DNA of 64,000 nucleotides from Hydractinia symbiolongicarpus (taxonomy: Eukaryota; Cnidaria; Hydrozoa; Anthoathecata; Hydractiniidae). The stretch spans positions 21,293,851 through 21,357,850 of the forward strand of contig NC_079877.1 of NCBI RefSeq assembly GCF_029227915.1, read 5' to 3'. Below are positions 33,746 through 44,453 of this stretch, one piece after another. The notes under the pieces are model-generated. The model had not been told where the DNA came from. It searched no databases and worked only from the letters and a program-made list of their open reading frames with translations. The position numbers were made by a program, and so were the translations under genes. The stretch's first letter is position 1; each line of letters starts with the position of its first letter.

Positions 33746-34365
33746 CGATATAGCATGATATATGCTGTTTTGAAATTATGTGATTAAATAACTATATAAA
33801 AATGCAAATATGAAGGTCTCCAGGAATTAAATCCTGTCCTACTGAGGCTGGGCATTTCTTAACATTTTTAAGATTTTTAAAAATTTCTTATTGAAAAAAA
33901 CAGTGCGTATTTTCAATTACAGGTCAAGAAGCAACACAATTTTTTTACTGAAGTTACATCCTGAAAAATTTATTCTAAAAATAACAGTCTTTTTTTTCTC
34001 AACGAAAATAGTGTTTTAAAACAAAGAAAAGAGAAGAATAAAAAGTAAGACAGTTTCAGCCTAGAAGCATTTTGCTAGTAAAATTGAAGCCGGTCAAAAA
34101 TAGGAAAAAAAACGTGTATACAACCAGCTAAACTTGTGGATTACAACAGGTTAACATCTAGTATTTTATAAACGATTTTCAGGTTATAATTTATTTAGGA
34201 GTGGGAGGTAAGCTGTTTTAAGTGCATGTTTCAATTAAAATTATATAGCGTCACACACTTTTTAACTTGATTTTGTGAGGTATTGGTATCTTAACAGACA
34301 AAGTTTGTTAATTTTTGCTATTGAAACAAAAAATTACAATAAATTTCTTTTCTTTTTTTAGGTTC
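33746..34365. other. No gene recognised; 5' flank of the Helentron
   Basis: AT-rich. It ends in a pyrimidine tract 'tttcttttctttttttag' at 34345-34362, which could act as a splice acceptor ahead of the Helentron leader. Confidence 0.35.
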
Positions 34366-34565
34366 GACAACCGTGACTCGGCAGAGTATAAAAGAGAAGA
34401 AACTCGACAGAGTATAAAAGCTCAGAATTAATTGAACTTACTGAACCTTGAACTTCAATTTACTTATCGGTTAACTTAATAGTGAATTAATAGTGAAATT
34501 ATTGGTGGACTTAATAGTGAACTTATCGGTGAATTTAGTAGTGAATTTATTGGTGAAATTACAAA
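34363..34565 (+). promoter_or_regulatory. Helentron leader: duplicated TATA-bearing unit and a minisatellite
   Basis: The unit 'actcg(g/a)cagagtataaaag' is present twice (34376-34394 and 34402-34420), giving two 'tataaaag' boxes 26 bp apart. It is followed by a degenerate minisatellite built from 'gaactta(t/a)(t/a)ggtgaattta' units (34430-34560). Together they look like the promoter or leader of the element. Transcription itself is not shown. Confidence 0.45.
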
Positions 34566-34627
34566 ATGACAGAGGTTTCTCTAGCTTTTAAGATTTTTTT
34601 TTCCGATCACACGTTACCACCGCTAAT

Positions 34628-35149
34628 ATGAACCCCGCATATAAAAGCTGTCACCGTATGGTACTTTTACTTTCTGGTGATGTTGAAACTAATCCCGGGC
34701 CTTGTACTATTCTAAAGTCGGTACTTCGGGATCTTTTCATCAAGGGGATGTTAGGCTTGAAAATTTTACTGGTACACAATGTATGTGTAATTCCCTGTTT
34801 GCGATCGTTTGGTCGGCTCTTAAAAAAGTTTCTTTTTGGAATCCAGGTGATCTTGATCATATCCTTTACAAAGGAACAAAGTGGTACACAAACCTAGGAT
34901 GCACAAACCAGTAATTAAGCGCAAGTGAGCTCCCAAATAGTTTGCTTCTTGAAAATGAGGTCATACAAATACAAAGTTTAGAAAATGTTTCTCATATTAT
35001 TACATACGATAGCACTTCATTACGCACTTTTCATAATTCATCTGAATCCGATAAAGGGCAAGGAATGCTGGGCATTATTAGCAGCGTTAGTTTTGCTATA
35101 GTTTGGGACCACCCACAAATTTATTTATTTGATCCTCAGCCGAACTAGT
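34628..35149 (+). pseudogene. Helentron N-terminus: 2A-like peptide and cysteine-protease-like domain
   Basis: The frame from 34628 begins MNPAYKSCHRMVLLLSG and ends its first 25 residues with DVETNPGP (34679-34702), a perfect DxExNPGP 2A ribosome-skipping motif. A one-base shift right after it leads to the frame with GSFHQGDVRLENFTGTQCMC NSLFAIVW (34725-34810) and SVSFAIVWDHPQIYLFDP (35090-35140). A Cys within GTQCxxNS and an Asp-rich FDPxS block resemble papain-like viral tegument deubiquitinases (peptidase C76/OTU-like). The family call is tentative. The His expected in the FDPHS-type motif is lost to a frameshift at the join with the next frame. Confidence 0.6.
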
Positions 35150-36082
35150 TTAGGACAAATAACTGAACAGGGTGCGTCAGTCGTTTTAAAATTTGATTCA
35201 TTGCAACATGTTGAAAACTACATACGCGAAATATACGTCACCCCTGGCGAAGCAATGTGTCTTGAAACTCAATATTTCAAAATACTTACAACTGAACAGA
35301 CAACTGGTAACATTATGCTTAACATTCGCAGAAAAAGAAAACTAGAACAAAACAGGAAGTACCGTCAATCCGAGAGAGGCCGAGTGAAACAAAGAAATTC
35401 AATAGGCAAATATCAGAAAACGGAACACGGCCAAGCTAAGTTGAGCGAGTCGATAAGCAAATATCGGAAAACGGAACAGGGGCAAGCTAAGGTGAAAAAG
35501 TCAATAGGCAAATATCAGAAAACAGAAAAGGGACACGCTAAGATAAAAGAGTCGATAGACAAATATCAAAATACAGTAAATGGTCGATCCAAGCTAAGAG
35601 AGTCGAAAAGTAAATACAAAAAGACGGAACAGGGCCAAGTGAAGCAAAGGGAGTCCGTAGGTAAATATCGGGAAACTGAGCAGGGCCAACAGGCACAAAA
35701 AACTGCAAAGAAACGCCATGTAGGGGAAGGTAAAGCAACAAAACGGAAGCGTGTTAACAATCTGCCTGATTCTGATGAAAAAATAAACCAATTTAAAAAA
35801 TGTGTTGGGAATGGGCCATTTTATATATGTGTCATATGTAATCGTTCTTTATATAAGCGGTCAAATAAATTTTTTCGCCACATCGATTATCCTGCCATTC
35901 CAGAAGAGCATTTTCGCTTCAGAGTACAAAGTTTTGACGGCAAAGAATACATATGTGCAACATGCCATTCAAAACTTACAAAAGGAAAAATTCCTTCCCA
36001 GACTGTATCTAATAATCTCCAAATGTTTGATCTCCCAGAATCAATGAGCACATTACGACGATTAGAAAAAATTATTATCTGA
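35129..36082 (+). CDS. Helentron repeat region and zinc-binding domain
   Basis: 317 residues. The start continues the protease-like domain (SRTSLGQITEQGASVVLKFD SLQHVENYI). Seven tandem repeats of about 17 residues follow, of the type SIGKYQKTEQGQAKVKE, encoded at 35340-35700; they are highly basic and hydrophilic. A putative zinc module comes after them: FYICVICNRSLYKRS, HIDYPAIPEE, KEYICATCHSKLTKGKIP (two CxxC pairs). Repeats of this kind are seen near the N-terminus of Helentron proteins in invertebrates. The repeats could act as a nucleic-acid-binding tether. The frame ends in a stop at 36080, while a neighbouring frame continues the protein. Confidence 0.65.
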   Translation: MILSRTSLGQITEQGASVVLKFDSLQHVENYIREIYVTPGEAMCLETQYFKILTTEQTTGNIMLNIRRKRKLEQNRKYRQSERGRVKQRNSIGKYQKTEHGQAKLSESISKYRKTEQGQAKVKKSIGKYQKTEKGHAKIKESIDKYQNTVNGRSKLRESKSKYKKTEQGQVKQRESVGKYRETEQGQQAQKTAKKRHVGEGKATKRKRVNNLPDSDEKINQFKKCVGNGPFYICVICNRSLYKRSNKFFRHIDYPAIPEEHFRFRVQSFDGKEYICATCHSKLTKGKIPSQTVSNNLQMFDLPESMSTLRRLEKIII

Positions 36083-37862
36083 AACTGGTTAACCCTCTTT
36101 ATTCAGATATTGAAATTAATCTTACAAACATACCACCTTCCTGGATTAATTTAACATCTGAACATGAAACTGGGGAAAGTGAAAATAAAATGAACGTTGA
36201 TTTTGCAATAAAATCGACAACAAATAATAATATTGGTGATGTAAAAACCAAGATTGATGATTACTTGGACAATAGCGAAGAAGAGAATGAAAACCCGTTA
36301 AACGAATATCGCTTGCCTTGCCAAGAAACGTCTTTTGTTCCAACTATTCCACATGACCAAATTGATGGAATGGAAATATTGTTATTGCTCCAGGAGAGAA
36401 CAAATTTCCCGTACCAATAATTTCTGATGAGCATTGTGAAGAACTTTCCCACCCCTATCTATTTCCAACAGGTAAATTCGGATATCACACGAAAAGACAA
36501 GTACCACTTTCCCCAACCAAGTATTTCAACCAAAGATTACTGAACTATAGACAGAAGTTTGCCTCTGATACTGACTATATATTCTTTGCTCATGCAGTGA
36601 CTGAACATCTTAATTTAATTAGTCGCATAAACATCGCTATGCAAAAAATTAAAGCAGATGGTCTTACAGCAGGAATGATGTCTGCGAATTTTAAAGAAAG
36701 AGTTAAATCGTTTATAGCCAGTGACGACGCTTTCACGTTTATGAACACGTTGAAAGGAACTCCTGCATATTGGAAACGATTTCTCTTTGAAGTTTTGGCT
36801 ATGGTAAAACAGCTAGGACTTCCAACATTTTTTATGACTTTGTCCTGTGCAGACTTAAGATGGAATGAACTGGCTAAAATCATTACTAAATTAAAAGGTA
36901 ATGACATATCTGAAGAAGAAATCGAAAATCTAAGTTATTATCAAAGAACAGAGATTCTTAACAGTAATCCAGTTCTTCTAGCAAGACATTTCCAATACAG
37001 AGTTGAGACATTTTTTAAAACCATGGTTGTCAACGGGCCATTAGGTAAAGTAAACTACTACGCGATTAGAGTTGAATTTCAGGTTAGAGGTAGCCCACAC
37101 ATCCACTCTTTATTATGGGTTGTCAATGCACCAATTTTACGCAGCGATAACAAAAAAGAATATATTGCCTTTGTGGATAACATAGTTAAATGTCAGCTTC
37201 CTAATAAAGACAGCAACCCAGATCTCTACAAACTAGTTTCGACATATCAAACACATTCTCATTCTAAATCTTGTCGTAAATATAAAAACAAGAATTCTCA
37301 AGAATCTTTCGGCAAGTTTTTTACAGACCATACAATTGTTGCTGAGCCTTTACCTGATAACCTCTCAAAGAAAGAAAGAGAAACACGGTTAAAAGAAAGA
37401 AAGGCTATACTAAAAAAAGTAAAAACTTACATAGATTCAAATTTGAATCCAAGATTTAATAATATTCTTCATCCAGATGAACCGAATTATAACCAACCTG
37501 GTACAATTGAACAAATCCTTCAAAGTTTAGCCATAACAAAAAAAGAATATGAAAACGCACTAAGCATCTCACCTGATACAGGATTTCAAATTCACTTCCA
37601 AAGGCTTCCAGATTCTTGTTTTATCAATAATTATTTTACTGAAGGTTTGAAGGCATGGGAAGCTAACATAGACATTCAACCTGTTCTTGATTATTATAAA
37701 GCAGTTTCTTACATGTGTGCTTATTTGTCGAAAGTTGAAAATGAATCTTCAGAGGCAATGAAAAAAGCTGCATCGCAAGCACTAGAAACTGGTGATTCAT
37801 TATTTGAACAGATGAAGTCAGTCGCAAATGCGTATCGAAATCATCGCGAAATGTCAGTTTAA
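36083..37862 (+). pseudogene. Helentron Rep (HUH endonuclease) domain
   Basis: Frames at 36083-36420 and then about 36390-37862 carry the Helitron-like N-terminal region (ELSHPYLFPTGKFGYHTKRQ, YFNQRLLNYRQKFASDTDYI) and the Rep core. KGTPAYWKRFLFEVLAMVKQ and FFMTLSCADLRWNEL precede the HUH motif GSPHIHSLLW (HIH codons at 37098-37106). The tyrosine motif is DYYKAVSYMCAYLSK near 37690-37730. Rep nicks and joins DNA for rolling-circle transposition. Breaks are a shift near 36083, a shift near 36420 and a TAA at 37860-37862 that replaces one sense codon in an otherwise continuous frame. Confidence 0.85.
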
Positions 37863-38740
37863 GAAGCAGTAGCTACCATAATGCCAGAAATATGGTTACG
37901 AAAGACATTTCCAGCTGTAGTTTTTGCAAATAGTAACATTCCTGAGAAGCGATTCAGGGTTTGTCGTAACGAAGAAGAAATTTTAAGTTTACCACCAGAC
38001 AGTACGGATATTTTTAAACGAAACATGTTGGATAGATACATGGATAGACCAAATTTAGAATTTAAAAAAGGCAGATACCCCATGTTGGAACAAATGTGTT
38101 ATGCTGAGTTCTTGTCAAGCTATTCTATGAAAATAAAACCGAAACCAGAAGATGAAAATGACAGTCAACCAGAAGTACTTAAAGAAATAATAGCTGAGAT
38201 TCAAGTCGAATCTCCTTATCCAAAAACTATACCTCTGATGTCATCAAAAGAAATGTTGAACTTGCGAAAAGAAAAATGTGTTCTAAGATACCATGTACCT
38301 AGTCGAGACAAAAATCCAGAAGGATATGCACATCATTTGCTCTTTATGTTTTATCCTTTTCGCCAGGAAGCAGAATTGTTAAGTGAAAACTCGGGTACTT
38401 ACACAGAGAAATTATTGGAAAACGGTGTATATTAGAAATTATAAATACAAATAAAAGAATATGCGAACCATTTGGTGAACTTGTTGAAGAAGCAATGATA
38501 AATTTTCACGCAAATGTAAATAATCTTGATTCTTTCGCCGAACAGGAAAACGACGATGTTTCTGATGAGTTTAGTAATATAAACAACCATGACACTGACG
38601 AAATTCGAAGTGAAACCGAAAACATCCTAGTTTTTGGAAACACTTTTTCATCTATTACTGAGCCTGGAATTTCCAAAGACGAACTCCATGAAAAGATTCA
38701 AATATTAAATAAAACACAAAGGCAAATTTTAAAGTGGTAA
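37863..38740 (+). pseudogene. Helentron Rep-helicase linker region
   Basis: The frame from 37881 continues the Rep protein (MPEIWLRKTFPAVVFANSNI, FKRNMLDRYMDRPNLEFKKG, LRKEKCVLRYHVPSRDKNPE). A shift near 38415 moves the signal to another frame (ILEIINTNKRICEPFGELVE), which includes the acidic stretch DEFSNINNHDTDEIRSETEN. A further shift near 38735 joins it to the helicase. These blocks are the usual link between Rep and PIF1 in Helitrons. Confidence 0.75.
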
Positions 38741-40158
38741 ATGATGATTGGGTTAGAACTTACGTAAAAGGTTTAGCATGTAACGCACACCATAAAATTA
38801 AGCCAATTCACATTTTTCTAACAGGAAGTGCAGGTTGTGGAAAGTCCCATTTAATAACAACAATTTCTGACATGCTAAATAAAGCACTTTCCTATCGTGC
38901 AGGAAACTTAGAAAAGGATAAAATTCTCATTTTAGCACCAACCGGTGTTGCTGCCATTAATATAGAGGGAAATACAATACATTCAGCCTTAGGTATACCA
39001 GCGGATAGAAGTTTCACTAAAAACATTTCTAAGTTAAGTGATAAAAAGAAATATATGCTGCGAAACAAGCTTTTAGAACTAAGCGTTATTGTAATAGATG
39101 AAATCTCAATGGTTTCAAACAAGCTACTTTTACATATTCATCAACGGCTAACCGAAATATTTGGATGCGCAGATGACATTCCATTTGCAGGAATATCTGT
39201 TATAGCATGTGGCGATTTCTACTAACTTCCACCAATTCAAGCAAGGCCAGTTTACGCAAAATACAAAGATGCATTATTAAATCTTTCACATTGCTGGAAG
39301 CATTTTAAGATTGCTGAACTAACGGAAGTTATGAGACAGCGTGATGATCAACATTTGATTGAATTATTAAACAATATCAGAGTAGGAAAATTAGAAAGGC
39401 GACACGAAGATTTACTAAAATCTAAATTTATTTCGCCAAATGACCCACATTACCCCAACAATGCAATTCATATATTTGCTGAAAATCAACCCGCCTCTGA
39501 GCATAACAAAAAAATACTTAATAGCATAACATCGGACGAAATAAATATCGAAGCTATTGACAAAATTCCAGAAAATATACCCGTGCAATTAGTCCAAAAT
39601 CTTGATTCTCGCCCTCAAATGGAAACAGGTGGACTTGCGCGAAACCTTCTGTTAAAACTTCATGCAAAAGTCATGTTGACGTCAAATATTGATGTATCCG
39701 ATAAACTCATTAACGGACAGATAGGTACTGTTCATTGGTTTAAAATCGATAGCTCAGGAAATGTAACAAGAATATATTTGAAGATGGAAGACATGTATAC
39801 TGGATTTAAAGCTGTGAGAACAGATCCATATGCTATTCCAGAAAATGTTGTTCCAATTAACAGAGTAGAGAAAGAAATCAAATTTAACAAACATAATCCA
39901 TCTTCACCTTCTATGAGACGGCTGCAATTCCCACTAATGCTGTCATGGGTTCACAAGGTTCAAGGAAAAACGTTTGATAAAATTGTTGTCCGTTTTGATT
40001 TATTAAAACAACGAGCCTTTCACTCAGGACAAATCTATGTTGCATTAAGTCGAGTCACAAGTTTAGACGGTTTATACCTAACGGGTACATTTGCTAAATC
40101 AACCATTAAGTCAGACACACGAGCAACAGAGCAATACAATTACATGCGAGAACATTGA
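38734..40158 (+). pseudogene. Helentron PIF1-type helicase domain
   Basis: Superfamily 1B helicase motifs are all readable: Walker A FLTGSAGCGKSHL (38815-38855), ILAPTGVAAINI (motif Ia), IVIDEISMVSNKLL (Walker B), ACGDFY then LPPIQ (motif III), LTEVMRQRDD (motif IV), LPLMLSWVHKVQGKTFDKIV (motifs V region; 39940-39990) and YVALSRVTSLDGLYLTG (motif VI). A TAA at 39223-39225 sits inside the GDFYQLPPI motif, exactly where Gln is expected, consistent with a C-to-T change. The helicase would displace the transferred strand in rolling-circle transposition. Confidence 0.9.
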
Positions 40159-40842
40159 AAATTGACACAAAAAGAAACTGGTGTAATTAGCGAAAATTCT
40201 ATTATGGTCACTTTGCTTAATACAAGATCCTACAACAAGCATAAAAACGATATTAAATCCGACCGCGTTCTCATGGAAAGTGAATTATTATGCCTAACGG
40301 AAACTCAGATACCATTTAGTTCATACTGCGACACAAAACTAGATTACTTTACTTTAATTCCAAACAACAATGTGGACAAATTTTCTAGTCTATGAGTTGG
40401 TCATAATGAAACTATACAATTGTTTGATACTGTAAAAATTCCTGGTGCAATATTTTTTAGAATGACAAAAAAAACGTTTCACGAAAACGCTATTAAGGTT
40501 TTGCTTCTATATCGTAAAAATTCCCTCAATAGAGATGAGTCATTATACCTTATTCAATATTTTTTGGGAAATGAAACTGTTGATATTATACTCGGAGATT
40601 TTAATGTGAATGCATTTAGCGATGAAAACTATTTCCTTGATTTTCTTACTGGATATAAACAAGTCGTAACCTCGCCAACTCATATATCAGGTTCACTTAT
40701 TGACCATGTCTATATCCGTGAGAATGTTTTAAATACTCTTAATGTCGAGACCTTCGTTAAAACTGTCTATTTCAGTGATCACGATGCAATCAGGCTTAAA
40801 CTCTCTCTCTCTGATTTGAAAAAAACAACAAATGGAACATAA
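40159..40842 (+). pseudogene. Helentron C-terminal EEP (AP-like) endonuclease domain
   Basis: The coding signal resumes in the helicase frame after a TGA at 40156-40158: LLNTRSYNKHKNDIKSD, ELLCLTETQI (catalytic Glu), a TGA at 40393, then AIKVLLLYRKNSL, IILGDFNVNAFSDENYF (Asp/Asn), GSLIDHVYI and VYFSDHDAIRLKL (Asp-His). These are the motifs of LINE-type apurinic endonucleases. Its fusion behind PIF1 separates Helentrons from classic Helitrons. Confidence 0.85.
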
Positions 40843-40974
40843 AATCTTTACAGACGACTTCAAACAACTTTTTTCTTCGTGTTTTTAACCTCCTTTATTT
40901 TTTTGGCATTTTAGACTTTTACATTAATACTGTCCTCGATCGCAACGCATATAATTGCTTTCCAACACGTTTGC

Positions 40975-41150
40975 TTAAGGCGGAAATCTTCAAGCCACAG
41001 GGCTTCTTGTTGATTCATTGATTCATTCAATTTACTCAAACTTTATTTTTGTCTGCCAGAAGAAAAAATGTCTCGTTTTGGACTCTTCTATAGCATTTTT
41101 TGTTATATTTGGTTTACATTTTAGACATTTTCAGTTTGTTATATAAAACA
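40975..41150 (+). repeat. Putative Helentron 3' end region with hairpin
   Basis: 'cggaaatcttcaagccacag' followed by 'ggcttctt' (40980-41008) contains an AAGCC/GGCTT hairpin and has a near-identical copy at 9776-9806 (opposite strand). The next 120 bp resembles 27905-28025. Sharing with other loci suggests this is element sequence rather than host flank. Confidence 0.45.
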
Positions 41151-41585
41151 TTAATTTTGTTTTTGTTAATTTTTGCGTGTGGTTTTAAAATACTAATACA
41201 GCTTTCAGTCTTTTAATCAACTGTTGCATAAAGCCCGAGTCACACCAGACATAAACATTTCAAAGAAACAGGTCATGAACTGTTGTGTACATTATCAAAT
41301 GTCGCACATTCGAAGCGGTTAGTTGCATTCATTTCGTTTTTATCTTTTTCAGTCAGGGATAACCGCAAATTAGACTATAATAGTCTAATTAGTCTACGAT
41401 AGCTTATTTTGGCATAGTCATAAGAAAAAGATAGTCTGGTAAGAAACAATGATCTATCGTTCTCATGTCTTTATGGACGAGATATACTGGCGCCCAAGTC
41501 TCCGATCCTGCACAGAAGTTCTAAATGGCGCATTTTTAACTGTTGTTCTTTTTTGGTATTTCGGTTATTTGTTGCAATTTTTACT

Positions 41586-42700
41586 ATGCCTGGCGAAAAT
41601 TGTGCTATATTTGGATGCCCTACATCACGGAGAATCAAAGAGCTCAGTATTTTTAAAGTTCCATTACCCAATGGTGATGTAAACAAGAAATGTGGGAAGG
41701 AACTTATTAGCATTATTACGAAAGATAGGGTCGTTGATGACCTGCTGAAAAAACGCATCGAAACATTTAAATTATATATATGTGAACGTCATTTTTCTTC
41801 AGAACAAATCTGGGTTTATTCAACTCGCAAAAGCTTGAAAGAAGGAGAGCTACCTCATCTCAATCTTCCACAAAAAAGTATTGGTCAAACCACTTCAAAA
41901 GCTTCTCGACCAGCACTTCAATTCAAAAAAGGCCAATGACAACCGCTACATCTTTTTTTTGCTGATGCTTCGCATCTTATAAAAATATCACGAAATTTTC
42001 TCTCAAATTCTGGTTCTGGTCGAGCTACACGTTATATGTGGAATAGTGGTTTGTATATTCTTTGGAGTCATGTTACACAACTCTATCATGAAGACCTAGA
42101 AAGTTATTTCACAAGTTCACAAATGATCATGTCCAACTGACACCTTTCCCTGTAATGAAAGTTCCTCTTGCCGCTCAAGTCCTTAGTGAAACTGTTGGTA
42201 GTGTTTTGAATCAATTCGGTCCACCTGAAGTAGCTGGTACAGCACAATTTTGTTTCATGATGGAAATTTTTTTTCATTGTTTGAACGTAAAGAACACTGT
42301 TGAACATGATTTGAAAAAAAAGCCATTTTTAGAACATTATGAGTCAGTTGATAATGTATTTTTTGCATGGTTGGATGATTTTCTTTCCTATTTTACATTA
42401 TGGAAAGAATCTATTGAAGAACGTGACGGAAACTTTACAAAAAATGCAAAATCAAATGTTTATTTCTTGGCAGACACACGAAGGACTAAAAATTACAGTC
42501 AATTCAATCAAAGAAGTTGTTAAATTCATTTTAGAACATGGTGTACCATATATTCTTTCAGAAAGATTTTGCCAGGATGACTTAGAAAACTATTTTGGTA
42601 GACAACTTGGAATTGGATCTCGTCGTGACAATCCTTCTGTAAGAGATGTTGGGTATAATGATAATATCATCAAAGCTCAATTTTCCAAAGACCTATTGCT
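41586..42700 (+). pseudogene. P-element/THAP9-like transposase with a large internal deletion
   Basis: It starts at ATG 41586 with a THAP zinc finger (MPGENCAIFGCPTS, then CERHF about 45 residues on; C2CH pattern). The frame stops at 41939. From 41963 the signal is already that of the C-terminal half: DASHLIKISRNFLS, RATRYMWNSGLYILWSHVTQ, then MKVPLAAQVLSETVGSVL, FFHCLNVKN, and SERFCQDDLENYFGRQLGIG followed by RRDNPSVRD. In P-type transposases about 300 residues (coiled coil, first part of the RNase H fold with the first catalytic Asp) separate THAP and this block. They are missing here, so the copy is internally deleted as well as frameshifted (near 42110 and 42450). It cannot encode an active transposase. 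Confidence 0.8.
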
Positions 42701-43188
42701 GGGAATGTTTAGGGGACAAGCAGTAAATTTAACATCATTGATGACACTCCATTACCGAAAAGAAAGAAGACTCAGTAAACCCAAAAGTTCCGGACATGAA
42801 CTTAAACTGTCACAATGGCTATTTTTATAGCCACAAATTTAAAAAAACATTATTTTTTGGTTTCTCTTATTCTGAAAGACTAGCTAGAGATTGGCTTTTG
42901 TTGATGGTTCACTCTAGAAATGCCAATTTCATTTTTATTATGGAATTAGGCAGATTAAACCATATTACTACCAAGGGTAAGTTTATTTGTTCTTACAATT
43001 TTTTTCTACAAAGTTTAGTGTTGGTAGAATTTAATAATATTTACTACTTGAAGCTGCAAAAAATTACTATATAGCAGCAGCTTTCTTTTACTTGGTAAGC
43101 TAAGCCGAATAATGATTTTTATTAAGTGTGTGGCTATAAAAATAGCCGTTATGGCAGTTTTTAAAGTTCATGCCTGGAACTAAGTCAA
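42701..43188. other. P-like element interior between convergent genes
   Basis: This contains the transposase 3' end and AT-rich sequence. An inverted repeat is present: 'cacaatggctatttttatag' near 42812-42831 against 'ctataaaaatagccgttatg' near 43133-43152. No further gene seen. Confidence 0.45.
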
Positions 43189-44395
43189 TCAGTGTCCCAT
43201 ATCTGTGCTGCTGCTTGATTTCTTTATTTCAGTTCTTAGTGATCTCTTTTTTGCAGCCTTCTTAGCAGCTTTGTGTTTTTCACGTATATCTCTTGCATAT
43301 GAAAAACTCCGAACTTTTGTATACAAGGTGAACATATGTTCCAGAAGGTTTATACTGACTTCTTTGCTGACTTTTGGATCCACAGTATAACAAACACTAT
43401 TAAAGTTTAAAAAAAAGAACAGTTTTTCAACTTATCTTCAACAAGATCATGACATTTCAAAGTTGTGCTGAAATGTGAAGTTTTCGATCGAAATATTTTT
43501 TCACATTCTTGAAAAACATCTTGAATTTGTTTATTCACTCTCCACAATCCACCTTGTTCCGTATATTGATCAATGTCTGCGAATTGTCACAGTCACAGTC
43601 AACTTTGCATGCCTGTAAAATTATAGCCTACTTGTTGTAATCAGTGAACTTCTTTGAGAAACGGAATTTTGTGTGAAGCTTATGTACAATAAATCCAGCT
43701 ATATATTGCAAACTTTTCAGCTCATTTTCAGTAATCACCAAAACAGTATCAGGAAGAGACGCCATAACTTTATCGGTTCCTGAGAGATGAATTAAAATGT
43801 GATTAGCAACTTCAGTTAATAAATTGTTGCTTAAAGTCACATCTTTAAACTTTAGGGGTAAAAGATTATCCCCTAGTAAGCCATAAAAATGAGAATAAAA
43901 ATCCTCAGCATCACCATGAAAACTTTCAATCAGGGGCTTTATTTTGTTCCAAAGTTCAACGGCTTCATCGGTTGAAAATTTAAATTTATCCTCTGAAAAC
44001 ATACATCTTGCTGCTTCAGGTAAACATCTGTCACCAAAACATATCTCAGCACTTTTTCTCACAATTAATTTTATTGTTAATGAATGTAGCTTCTTTAGAA
44101 TTTTTTCTTCTTTTGACAATTTTGGCACGGACAGAAAAGGGCTAGCATCTGGCATTTCTGACAAGGCATGCTTAACATTGCAATGTCTGGTTAGACCACG
44201 TTGTGATTTGCAAACATTATCGCAATTTTGGCAACGGTAAACCTCATCTTTCTTGCAGCTTTCAACTTCTGTTACAACAGCATCTAATTCTGTGTTAAAA
44301 TCCACATTATGTTCCAAAAAACCACCATCAATTAACTCAAATAGATCATCAAGATCATCTCCAGCCAAGTAATCCTCTCCTATTTGATCCGCCAT
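43189..44395 (-). pseudogene. Accessory gene of the P-like element (C2H2 finger protein), probably spliced and frameshifted
   Basis: From ATG at 44395 (MADQIGEDYLAGDDLDDLFE) the frame runs to 43628. It has an acidic start, a C2H2 finger (YRCQNCDNVCKSQRGLTRHC and NVKH) and a helical body ending LKSLQYIAGFIVHKL HTKF. Downstream, separated by short AT-rich gaps with AG acceptors, come QACKVDCDCDNSQTLIN and GGLWRVNKQIQDVFQECEKI (43430-43600), then VDPKVSKEVSINLLEHMFTL and YARDIREKHKAAKK (43189-43390). These look like the following exons of the same gene. Between LINIRN and GGLWR the signal jumps frame by one base, so the copy is broken. The gene converges on the transposase. Its role is unknown; it may help transposition or regulation. 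Confidence 0.6.
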
Positions 44396-44453
44396 TACTA
44401 ACTTCCGTGCAGTATCGGAGGGTCGTCCGAGACAACTTAAGGATAGGTTGCGC

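Larger units (their letters stand above)
34366..41150 (+). mobile_element. Helentron (Helitron2-type rolling-circle transposon), degenerate
   Basis: In one orientation it encodes a 2A-like peptide, a cysteine-protease-like domain, a repeat/zinc region, HUH Rep, a PIF1-type helicase and an exonuclease-endonuclease-phosphatase domain. Rep-helicase plus C-terminal EEP endonuclease is the diagnostic layout of Helentrons. The limits are approximate: the left one is set by the leader repeats and the right one by the hairpin repeat at 40975-41150. At least ten stops or frameshifts interrupt the coding region. Confidence 0.85.

Noticed and set aside
35538-35791. Minus-strand frames rich in Leu and Phe
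   Set aside because: Opposite-strand shadows of the 17-residue repeats of the Helentron.
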